DNA from: Leptodactylus fallax
Lineage: Eukaryota; Chordata; Amphibia; Anura; Leptodactylidae
Assembly (NCBI GenBank): GCA_947044405.1
Contig: CAMRHE010000330.1
Location: 1,798,001 to 1,862,000 of the forward strand
Length of the DNA: 64,000 nucleotides
Direction of reading: 5' to 3'
Shown in pieces: positions 55,298 to 64,000 of the stretch (position 1 is the first letter of the stretch; each line of letters begins with the position of its first letter). A program made the translations under genes and the position numbers. Below the pieces are notes generated by a model. It worked only from the letters and a program-made list of their open reading frames with translations. It was not told the origin of the DNA and did no database searches.

Positions 55298-56929
55298 CAG
55301 TCATATGAAAAAGTTTGGGCAGCCCTATTAATCTTAATCATTTTTAGTTCTAAATATTTGGGTGTTTGCAACAGCCATTTCAATTTGATATAATAACTGA
55401 TGGACACAGTAATATTTCAGGATTGAAATGAGGTTTATTGTGTGCAATATGCATTAAACCAAAATTTGACCGGTGCAAAAATTTGGGTACCCTTATCATT
55501 TTATTGATTTGAATACTCCTAACTACTTTTTACTGACTTACTGAAGCACAAAATTGGTTTTGTAACCTCACTGAGCTTTGAACTTCATAGCTAGGTGTAT
55601 CCAATCATGAGAAAAGGTATTTAAGGTGGCCAATTGCAAGTTGTTCTCCTATTTGAATCTCCTCTGAAGAGTGGCATCATGGGCTCCTCAAAACAACTCT
55701 CAAATGATCTGAAAACAAAGATTGTTCAACATAGTTGTTCAGTGGAAGGATACAAAAAGTTGTCTCAGAGATTTAACCTGTCAGTTTCCACTGTGAGGAA
55801 CATAGTAAGGAAATGGAAGACCACAGGGACAGTTTTTGTTAAGCCCAGAAGTGGCAGGCCAAGAAAAATATCAGAAAGGCAGAGAAGAAGAATGGTGAGA
55901 ACAGTCAAGGACAATCCACAGACCACCTCCAAAGAGCTGCAGCATCATCTTGCTGCAGATGGTGTCACTGTGCATCGGTCAACAATACAGCACACTTTGC
56001 ACAAGGAGAAGCTGTATGGGAGAGTGATGCGAAAGAAGCCGTTTCTGAAAGCACGCCACAAACAGAGTCGCCTGAGGTATGCAAAAGCACATTTGGACAA
56101 GCCAGCTTCATTTTGGAAGAAGGTCCTGTGGACTGATGAAACAAAGATTGAGTTGTTTGGTCATACAAAAAGGCGTTATGCATGGCGTCAAAAAAACACA
56201 GCATTCCAAGAAAAACACTTGCTACCCACTGTAAAATTTGGTGGAGGTTCCATCATGCTTTGGGGCTGTGTGGCCAATGCCGGCACCGGGAATCTTGTTA
56301 AAGTTGAGGGTCGCATGGATTCAACTCAGTATCAGCAGATTCTTGAGAATAATGTACAAGAATCAGTGACGAATTTGAAGTTACGCCGGGGATGGATATT
56401 TCAGCAAGACAATGATCCAAAACACAGCTCCAAATCTACTCAGGCATTCATGCAGAGGAACAATTACAATGTTCTGGAATGGCCATCCCAGTCCCCAGAC
56501 CTGAATATCATTGAACATCTGTGGGATAATTTGAAGCGGGCTGTCCATGCTCGGCGACCATCAAACTTAACTGAACTGGAATTGTTTTGTAAAGAGGAAT
56601 GGTCAAAAATACCTTCATCCAGGATCCAGGAACTGATTAAAAGCTACAGGAAGCGACTAGAGGCTGTTATTTTTGCAAAAGGAGGATCTACTAAATATTA
56701 ATGTCACTTTTCTGTTGAGGTGCCCATACTTTTGCACCAGTCAAATTTTGGTTTAATGCATATTGCACATTTTCTGTTAGTACAATAAACCTCATTTCAA
56801 TCCTGAAATATTACTGTGTCCATCAGTTATTAGATATATCAAATTGAAATGTCTGTTGCAAACACCCAAATATTTAGAACTAAAAATGATTAAGATTAAT
56901 AGGGGTGTCCAAACTTTTTCATATTACTG
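55298..56929 (+). mobile_element. Tc1/mariner element with IR/DR ends, apparently intact
   Basis: TA duplications lie at 55296-55297 and 56930-56931. TIRs of about 200 bp begin CAGTCATATGAAAAAGTTTG and (reverse complement of the right end) CAGTAATATGAAAAAGTTTG. Each has an outer AAAAGTTTGG and an inner CAAAAATTTGGG/CAAAAGTATGGG direct copy, the IR/DR plan. The 1,632-bp element encodes an uninterrupted transposase (55679-56701). Confidence 0.95.
55679..56701 (+). CDS. Tc1-type transposase, DD34E, full length
   Basis: The frame opens on a TTG at 55634, but the first ATG, at 55679 (ATCATGGGC), is the likely start and gives 340 residues, the family length. A paired-like N-terminus has its first helix-turn-helix at about 8-48 (GYKKLSQRFNLSVSTVRNIV), then GRPRK (59-63), a second DNA-binding part (64-120) and the DDE core: D153 (LWTDETKIELFG), D244 (FQQDNDPKH) and E279. 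Spacing between the second D and E is 34. The usual NPIEHLW reads NIIEHLW, a P-to-I change next to the catalytic E; whether it is functional or common in the subfamily needs comparison. The C-terminus GGSTKY matches relatives. Confidence 0.94.
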   Translation: MGSSKQLSNDLKTKIVQHSCSVEGYKKLSQRFNLSVSTVRNIVRKWKTTGTVFVKPRSGRPRKISERQRRRMVRTVKDNPQTTSKELQHHLAADGVTVHRSTIQHTLHKEKLYGRVMRKKPFLKARHKQSRLRYAKAHLDKPASFWKKVLWTDETKIELFGHTKRRYAWRQKNTAFQEKHLLPTVKFGGGSIMLWGCVANAGTGNLVKVEGRMDSTQYQQILENNVQESVTNLKLRRGWIFQQDNDPKHSSKSTQAFMQRNNYNVLEWPSQSPDLNIIEHLWDNLKRAVHARRPSNLTELELFCKEEWSKIPSSRIQELIKSYRKRLEAVIFAKGGSTKY

Positions 56930-56931
56930 TA

Positions 56932-57555
56932 TATGTGTTTATATGAAAACCAATAAAAAGATATTTGAAAAGAAAGAAAGGAATAGTATAGCATGCTGCT
57001 TTATTCTATACAGGAAGAAATGGCAAAATAATAGACTCATAACATGTTAACAGAGGGGAAAAACAATCATAATGTATCATAATAGATCTGTCATATCTAC
57101 AATGGATTCTGTTAAAATGTGAAAGATATGAACAGAAGTTTATATTAAAGGGATTGGCTGCTCTCAACTAAAAGCAGCACCACACCTGTCCATGGAAGTG
57201 AATAGGCTTGAGCTGCATTACCAGACACATCCTATAGAGAGGTGTGGCACTTAATTTAAGGGTAAATGGTCAAGCATGCAGATGCATCTCTAAAACAATG
57301 CATATAGAATTCTATAAACCCATACTGTATCTCCTTGCGTTTTTTGAATGCAATAGCTTTTCTTTTTTTTTTTCTAAAGCAGACTAATTAAATAATTTTT
57401 CATTCTTTATTTGGTGATGCAAAAGGTTTTTATTGTTATGTTTATTTTTGAATGTTTTTTTCTTTTTTTAATATATGAATGTAGAAAAAAAGGAAGTAAA
57501 CATGTCTGTTTCTCCCTTTTTTTAATTTAATAACAAAAAGTTTGAATTTTTTAGC
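56932..57555. other. No recognisable feature
   Basis: AT-rich sequence with poly-T tracts. Nothing assigned. Confidence 0.45.
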
Positions 57556-57562
57556 TGTACAA

Positions 57563-57840
57563 CTAGATTTACTAAGCAATTATACCAGAATTCTGGCATA
57601 ACTTGCACCAAAAAACTGTCTAGCATGCTATGCTCCGCTTTTCAGACACCTGACCAAAAAAGGGGTGTGGCTTCACATGAAATGGGCTTGGCATAAGTTG
57701 CGCCTCTTTACGCCAAAAATATGGCAAAAATTTTTAAGCCAACTAATAAGAGGTGTAAACAGACTAGACAGTCTAAGAATACACCAGATTTATCAAACAG
57801 AATCAGACACTTAGATAAATCTGGTGCAGTTTAAGATCGT
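57563..57840. repeat. MITE with mirrored AGATTTACTAAG/ATAAATCTG ends
   Basis: TAGATTTACTAAGCAATTATACC at the left and CACTTAGATAAATCTGGTGCAG at the right are mirrored. The interior has CATAACTTGCACC and GCATAAGTTGCGCC words. Non-coding. Confidence 0.45.
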
Positions 57841-57871
57841 CTATTCTATGTTTGCACTGCTTAGCTTTTAA

Positions 57872-58098
57872 GCTTAGGCCCCACGTTGCGGCAACTCAGC
57901 TTTTTTTTGTTGCAGATTTTGCTGTGGTTTTTTAAGCCCAGTACAGGAGTGGATTGAGCAGAAGGTAGAAATATAAATACTTCCTATATATTTCCCATTC
58001 CTTTTGTAGTCATTCTCGGCTATGGCTGAAAAAAATGCAGCAAAATCTGCAATACAAAATTCTGTGTTTCCGCAACGTGAGGCCTCAGCCTTAGACAG
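57872..58098. mobile_element. Fold-back MITE, copy 1 (GGCCCCACGTTGCGG)
   Basis: AGGCCCCACGTTGCGGCAAC at the left is mirrored by TTTCCGCAACGTGAGGCC at the right, and GTTGCAGATTTTGCTG by CAGCAAAATCTGCAAT. A second copy starts 390 bp downstream. Confidence 0.65.
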
Positions 58099-58261
58099 TA
58101 TTAGTAAATTTTCCCCATAGTTTTGTGTCACCGGATTTGGGGCTAAAACCTGATCGACCGAACATATAAAGTCTATGAATGGTTGGCATCATTTAACCCA
58201 TGGTCGCATTGGCCAGAATACCAGAGTATTCTTCACTGGGCCCAGCCTCTAACACAATAAG

Positions 58262-58478
58262 GTTGAGGCCCCACGTTGCGGAAATGCAGCTTTCTTTGTT
58301 GCAGATTTTGCTGCAGTTTTTTGAGCCAAAGCCAGGAGAGGATTGAGCAGAAGGGAGAAGTATAAGAGATTCCTATATATTTCCCATTTCTTTTCTTGGC
58401 TTTGGCTCAAAAAATCGCAGCAAAATCTGCACCAAAAAAGCTTTATGTCCGCAACGTGGAGCCTGAGTCTAATGGTCC
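58262..58478. mobile_element. Fold-back MITE, copy 2
   Basis: TGAGGCCCCACGTTGCGG, TTGCAGATTTTGCTGCAG and TTTTTGAGCCAAAGCC are mirrored by GGCTTTGGCTCAAAAA, GCAGCAAAATCTGCACC and TCCGCAACGTGGAGCC. Its arms are better preserved than those of copy 1. The same CCTATATATTTCCCAT word lies in both centres. Confidence 0.7.
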
Positions 58479-58479
58479 A

Positions 58480-59360
58480 GCCGAATACACCTAAATTTTG
58501 AGGGTACTATGATCTTTTTCTTTGGGGTTGTTCAAGGGTGAGCCCCCAGAGTCAAGTCATCTGGTGGGCCAAAGGAACTTCAGTCCTACACTGGGTTAAC
58601 CTTTCACTTATATACATTCCAAGATACTACGCACAAGCAACATAGACAAAAAAACCTGTATCTAAACATCTCCAGTGAACATGAATTTGAGGAAATGAAG
58701 CTCATAACTTCTGAGTCCTACACTTTTATTGATCCTCAGCATATGGTAAATGCTCTTCCGTGTTTCTAGTTAATTACATGAGCCTTGATCAGGATTTCTA
58801 TCCCATTAAATGATTTCTGAATCAGTAGAGCTTGGCTGTAGAGCTATCAAAGACTTCTTTGTGACAGATTGTAAGCAATACCCTAAACTCTTTGAGGACA
58901 ATAATATTGACTGTATATTAGATAAACATGAATCTTCTAAACAAGGAGTAAATATGCATAAATTGGCCTTCTTTTCATGCTTTGCACTAAAAAGACATTG
59001 GGACACAGTCTACAGAGTTTAATTTAGACTATAATTACCTTTCCCACTGAAGTGTAGTAAGCTAGTAAATGAAGTGTTGAAATGCAAGGTTGCAGAGGCA
59101 CAAAAATATCTGCTAAAGTCTTTTTAATATTCCTATTTGAAGCTCAATCATTTGCAAGCTGCACATCCTACAGCTGGTTTGATATAAAGTCCTAAATTAG
59201 AAATACAATTAAACAAAACATTGCATAAAGTGAAAATAATGATTTGCAATTGTAATGACTTAATACTTAATAATGTCATGTAGATAGGATATACTGGTAT
59301 ACTCCGGGCTCGGCTTGGAATTGTAAACAACACATGATGTCACAACGTCATATCCACTGG
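58480..59360. other. No recognisable feature
   Basis: Unassigned sequence. Short open frames at 58,806-59,022 on both strands have no domain. Confidence 0.4.
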
Positions 59361-59367
59361 ACTGAGT

Positions 59368-59597
59368 AGCAGTAAGGCTAAATTCAATATCGCTCGCTCT
59401 GCATTCAGGGATTCCGTCCCCGAATCCGCTTGCAAAATGCAGAGAGAAAAGTCCTGCAAGCAGGCCTCATTATAGTCTATGGGGTCCGCGGGTTTCCATG
59501 GGTAACTGCTTTTTGAGCGGATTGGGTTTTGGTTTTTCGGGACCCCAAGCAGACACGAAGAATGGAAACGCAGGCGCTAGTGCGAACATAGCATAAC
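59368..59597. repeat. MITE, imperfect TIRs
   Basis: AAGGCTAAATTCAATATCGC at the left and AGGCGCTAGTGCGAACATAG at the right resemble a family with GCTAGGTTCACACTAGCGC ends. The interior CATTATAGTCTATGGGGTCC word is shared with the 31.4-kb MITE. Confidence 0.45.
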
Positions 59598-59599
59598 AG

Positions 59600-60275
59600 A
59601 GGACCAGACACCATTCCTGACAGATATGTTCATTAAATACTTGCACTCATCTATAAAACAACAACTCTGAAGTATCTTTTCCAATTATTCTGCATTGTGC
59701 CATTCCTAAGTAATTCCACCGGGAAACTGGTGACTAAATTTACAACTGGATGTTACCATTCTCCTTGTCAAAAAGGTGTGTGCATATACAGCTTGATCCT
59801 GATTCCACAATGTCAGACTTTTTACTGAAACACCCACAAGTGGTAACAGTTGGTAAATTTGCATACAATTTTAGGAGGAATAACAGGAGCAGTACAAAAG
59901 TGACTTGATGTTCCAGAAGATGTTCCAGAACTGTTAACTGAGGAATAATACAGTTTACTTACTAGAACAGAAGAGTTGACAGTCTTCCTTGTAGTCTGCC
60001 AAATGCCAGACTCCCCCTAGAATAGGCAGAGGCAGTTTATTACTCAGCATAGCTTGTTCATAGGCTGTCAAGTTACATAGGTAAACATGAAAAGCAAAAA
60101 CATGAAAAAAGGTAATATAATATTAACAATAATGACCCCATAAGTCTGTTAACAATAAACAATATTAGAAAACAAAAAATGCAACTGCTAGCCCAAACCA
60201 TATCTTCTAGACCTACCCCAAAGACTTAAAACTATACAGTATATCTTCTGTTAAAAAAATATTAGGAGTGTTCAC
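59600..60275. other. No recognisable feature
   Basis: AT-rich, unassigned. Confidence 0.45.
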
Positions 60276-60281
60276 TTTTAA

Positions 60282-60466
60282 AGGGGTTATGCAGGACTAG
60301 AAAACTTGTTTGTTTTTTTCTCTCAGGAAGTGACATCACATCCGTTGGTCACATGGCGATGTTGCAGCTCAGTATCATTTTGACCATTGCCATTTTGACT
60401 AACGAATGTGAACTCACTTCCTGAGAATAAGAAAGCAGACATATTTTCTAATCTTGCACAACCCCT
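60282..60466. mobile_element. MITE with TTAA target duplication
   Basis: TTAA lies at 60278-60281 and 60467-60470. The ends AGGGGTTATGCAGGACTAGA and (reverse complement) AGGGGTTGTGCAAGATTAGA are clear TIRs. 185 bp with an inner TCAGGAAGTGA/TCACTTCCTGA inverted pair. Confidence 0.8.
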
Positions 60467-60471
60467 TTAAA

Positions 60472-61450
60472 TGGGTTTTAAGGAGTGTAAAAAACATAAG
60501 ATCCTTTTCCACTTAAATTGAGGAACACCATACACAGCACATGAACAAACATGTCATTGTTTAGTGAAAAATACAACCCATTATCCTCAATATTTATATA
60601 TTTGCCCCATACTCCAATATATTCATTATTAGTTGACATCCATCTCCACTGAATCTATCTTCCATAGAAAGTGAGTTTAATAAATAAATAACGTTTGACA
60701 TCTTTGTATATAGGATAATCTGTGTGCACATGAGGGGTAACACTTTTTCTGGACATTATATAATTTTTATTCTGTATTTCAGCAGTTTTCTCCTCTGCCC
60801 ATAAATCTTAGTTTTCCCTGAGCTGTTGGGTGGAGACTAGCTGCTACAATGTCTCCCATAGACAACACATGGATAAGGCAGTATATTCTGCTCCCTAATT
60901 CTCTAGCACTCATTTAGACATACTAAACAGTATTATTGTGGATAAAGCAATTGAGAGGCTGTGAGATAGAAAACTTACTGTTAGCTGTAGCAGCATATCT
61001 GTGTACTGCAAGGTTCAGCTGAGATGTGAGTGAAGAGTTTAGTGTGGATGGAGGCATGGGGAAAAGAGCCTGAAAAGTGAATAACGAAGCATTTTTCTTT
61101 AAAAACATATTTTACAAAGTATCGTATTTGTTTGTACTATTGCTTTATGCAGAGTTTGCTGAAAAGCTAGTGCCCATTTTAGTGAGCACCAGAAACTATT
61201 TTTGTGTAAAAATAAAGCTGAGGGTCAACTGGATGGGCATTCAAAAATTACCAAATTATATATAAAAACTATGGCCAAACAATGTGTTGGTTATTTAATT
61301 TTGTGTTGGGGGATTCAGTAACAGATTTGCAAGGACTGGATCTCTTCTTACTTACAGTATGGTCACTGTACAGTGTGCACAGTACATACATGAGGCTCCT
61401 CCATTACCTGTCCTCTTGGCTGGACATGTCCAGATACTGTATATGTATAA
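60472..61450. other. No recognisable feature
   Basis: AT-rich, unassigned. Confidence 0.45.
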
Positions 61451-61458
61451 GAAGTTAA

Positions 61459-62200
61459 CCCCTTCCCGCCGGTGGCATTTTTCAATTTTCATTTTTGACT
61501 CCCCGCCTTCCAAACCCCATAACTTTTTTATTTTTCCGTTCACAGAGCCATATGAGAGATTAATGTTTGTGGGACAAATTGTACTTTGCAATGGTACCAT
61601 TTATTATTCTGTGCAATTTACTAGAAAGATGGAAAAAAAATTCAGAATGGGGTCGTTACGATTCTGGGGATTCCAAATTTATATAATTTTATTTACATTT
61701 TAATCCGAAAACAAAAATCCAAAACTTAGCAAAAAAAATTTTTGTGTGTACTTTTTAGTTATACCATTTTGGGGAATTGCTATTGCTTTGATCACTTTTT
61801 ATTCAAATTTTTATCAGAGGCAAAAACAGTGAAAAAACGGCGGTTCGGCATTTTTGATTTTTTTTTTTTTTTTCCCATACGGGAAAAATATTTAAGTTTG
61901 TAGACCAGGCATTTTCCAACACAGTCATATCTAATGTGTATGTGTTTCTAGGGAATGGGGGATGATTTAATTTTTTTTTTATACCCCCTAGGGGTCTTAA
62001 ACCCCAAGGTCTGATCACTAATGCAATGCATTACGATGCTAATGTATTGCAAAATATGGTCATTTGTCTGACAGACTGCTTTATGCAAATGAACACATTT
62101 CATACAAATGAATGCTAGACTAACTTGGCTGTCATGTAACAGATCACTGGCCCTGGATATCGTTCCGGGTGTCGGCGATCCTACCCAAAATGACGGCACC
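61459..62200. mobile_element. piggyBac-like non-autonomous element, right end eroded
   Basis: TTAA (61455-61458) is followed by CCCCTTCCCGCCGG and AT-rich text parallel to 15643-16883 (for example TTGTACTTTGCAATGGTACC and GATCACTTTTTATTCAAA). The right end with GTTAAGGGG is not recognisable, so the element is truncated or decayed somewhere near 62,130-62,230. Confidence 0.55.
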
Positions 62201-62229
62201 AATGCTCCGCCAGGAAAATGGCGCTTTGG

Positions 62230-63225
62230 TTAGTTGATGTACAGTATGTTTTACAGTGAGTTCCAAGGATAGTGAGAAAAAAAATACTACAAACCACTGA
62301 TTAAGTGATTCTAATAAAAGAAAAGATAATAACAAGAAAATCAAGCAAGTAAAAGATAATACACAAGAATATAAGCAATTGGCTACTCTGGTTTGGGGGA
62401 GCCCTTGTCATACCCCACATAATACAGGCAATTTAATGATGATGGAAACCAGTAGACGTTTAGTTCATATGGGACTAACTAGTGTAACATACACTGAACC
62501 TTTATATCCTTCTAGCCCCTCCCTAGTGTATAGAACTTTCAAGAGGTTGAAATAATGGTAAATATGATGTAAAGCACACACGTACAAATATCAGGAGATA
62601 CAATGCAGATGATAAGCTTGGACTTGTACTACTATCTAGGATAAAATGGCAGTGACAATGGAAGTAGCCAAACTTCTTTTATGCACTTCTCCAATATGAG
62701 ATAGGGTGCCACTATGTCTAGAAGGCAGACAACGCAACATAAGCAATTTGTAAATTACCTGAACAACTTGAACATTCCCTCATTTAGAAACTGTATGGAA
62801 TTATCATGTAATTGTATGCGGATATTTTCAACACCATGATGTAGCTTTCCTAGTTGTATATGTCTAATGTTAATTTGTAGATCCCCGCCGTCCGTCAGCT
62901 TGCGCTACTCGATGAAAGCAATGTGATCATGGAAATTTTATTCAGATAATGATTGCAGCAAAAACCTATACCTGTTGAGAGATACAACTACACAACTTTA
63001 CAATTTCAGATATGCGCAGAATGATTTTCGCTGTCTAATCACTGAAGCTGATTGCTCATCCTGTATAAATGATTGCCGCTCTGGAGAGGAATTACTTCTG
63101 ACAAGTTGTCACCAAGAAAAAAGTTTTGGAATGTTTGAATGAGTGATTTAGGAACTTAAATCAGGATAAGGATACGTACTGGGTTTAAAAGGAGGTTACC
63201 AAATACCGAAAATGGACTGCAAAAC
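62230..63225. other. No recognisable feature
   Basis: AT-rich, unassigned. Confidence 0.4.
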
Positions 63226-63228
63226 ATG

Positions 63229-63290
63229 AGTACCTTAGGCTAAGAGATGTGTCTCGAAACGCGTAGGAGTTTTTAAGGATTACTGGACCG
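63229..63290 (+). repeat. Hammerhead-like stem II plus GAAACGCGT
   Basis: GAGA-TGTG-TCTC (63244-63255) forms a 4-bp stem and tetraloop followed directly by GAAACGCGTAGG. In hammerheads this is preceded by CUGAUGA; here the text is GGCTAA, so only half of the core is present. Probably a Penelope-like pseudo-LTR remnant. Confidence 0.35.
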
Positions 63291-63545
63291 ATGGATATAA
63301 TATTTTTAATATGAAGATTAAAAGTTATATACTGTAATATTTTAACCATAATTTTTTGTTTTGGTGCTGATCATTTTTACTCGGATGTGTTAGGATAAGA
63401 CCGCATGGTGGAACAATGAAGTTGGAACTTTTTTGATGATCCTATGATTGCTTGCCAATTGTTTCCTTGGAAAAATTACATTGATAGTATGGTGTCAACA
63501 AACATGATTTTACCATCACACACAGGCATTGTTGTGGACCTTAGT

Positions 63546-63966
63546 CTTAAAGAGCACCGTTCACCACCTCCACCAAACCAAGCATTTTTCATCCTATACT
63601 AGGCTTCCCTACACTGATTCTTATACAGTTGGAATTTTTTCTATAGCTGCAGTCAGTGCTGTTAGTTTAACTAGACTGTCTAATATCATGTCGATGGTGT
63701 CAGGCAGGAGCAGGCGAGGGACATGACTCAAGGCTCTGGCACTGTCCACCTCTGATTGTCTAATTTATGCTCCATTACCTGCTCCTGCTTGACACCACCA
63801 ACTTGATATTAGGGAGTCTAGTTAACGTATCGTGCACCAAAACTAACAGAACAAAGTGCTCGAGAACAGTGGGGGCCATAGAAAAAATTCCATCTGTATC
63901 AGAAATTTGGAGAGACACCTATTAAAGGATGAAAAGTGCTCAAGCTGGTGGAAGGTCCCATTTAAG
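63546..63966. mobile_element. Fold-back MITE at the window end
   Basis: The left arm CACCACCTCCACCAAACCAA...TCATCCTATACTAGG and inner GTCAGGCAGGAGCAGG are mirrored by CCTGCTCCTGCTTGACACC and AAAGGATGAAAAGTGCTCAAGCTGGTGGAAGG (arms are longer than the words needed to see it). Ends near TTAAAGAGCACC and GGTCCCATTTAAG. Non-coding. Confidence 0.55.
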
Positions 63967-64000
63967 CTAGCCATACATATTAGATAATTGTCTGATGAAC

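Overview
This looks like ordinary, repeat-saturated nuclear DNA of a vertebrate, most likely an anuran amphibian (frog). The basis is the mix of families: several Tc1-type elements with long terminal inverted repeats (TIRs), hAT elements beginning TAGAGATGGGC or CAGGGTCGGACTGG, TTAA-flanked piggyBac-like elements, a LINE/SINE 3' tail with the GCGCTATATAA motif, L1-type and Penelope-like fragments, and many fold-back MITEs. That reading is from memory of repeat families, not from a search. I see no convincing host exon, tRNA, rRNA or CRISPR array. Every substantial coding stretch belongs to a transposon or retrotransposon.

Layout. 1-7.5 kb: AT-rich DNA with scattered MITEs, a hammerhead-like Penelope fragment (about 3.3 kb) and a GGGCCC-rich patch (3.5 kb). 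7,496-14,893: a complete, very young Ty3/gypsy retrotransposon on the minus strand. It has 1,007-bp LTRs that differ at one site in my reading and an ACTG target duplication. Its gag-pro-RT frame is separated from RNase H-integrase by a one-base frame break. 15.5-17.2 kb: a hAT-family copy (A) carrying a 46-bp minisatellite, with a 1.24-kb TTAA-flanked piggyBac-like element inside it. 21.2-23.3 kb: a second member of that hAT family (B), with decayed transposase and the same minisatellite. 24.7-27.0 kb: a 0.4-kb fold-back element and a damaged Tc1 element. 30.2-31.4 kb: an internally deleted piggyBac with the C-terminal cysteine-rich part of its transposase. 36,344-43,004: a 6.66-kb hAT element with an exact 8-bp duplication (GATGGTCC), a CpG-rich 5' end with CRE, CCAAT and a splice donor, and a transposase C-terminal relic. 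It has been invaded by an apparently intact Tc1-type transposon (38,460-40,026) and several MITEs. 43.1-44.2 kb: an LTR-like block. 44,973-48,016: the third minisatellite hAT copy (C), with a broken Tc1 element inserted in the array. 48.3-49.6 kb: the 3' end of a CR1/L2-like LINE. 53.8-55.0 kb: an L1-type ORF2 relic. 55,298-56,929: a second apparently intact Tc1-type transposon with IR/DR ends. 57-64 kb: more MITEs and another piggyBac-like fragment.

The elements form a readable nesting record rather than a pathway. The minisatellite hAT family is old. piggyBac-like and Tc1 insertions landed in it later, and the large hAT was itself invaded by a Tc1 element. Three elements look close to functional: the gypsy element (one frame break) and the two Tc1-type transposons, whose frames are open and keep DDE residues, a GRPRK motif, TA duplications and both TIRs.

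Repeat boundaries were read by eye. Family names beyond superfamily level are tentative.
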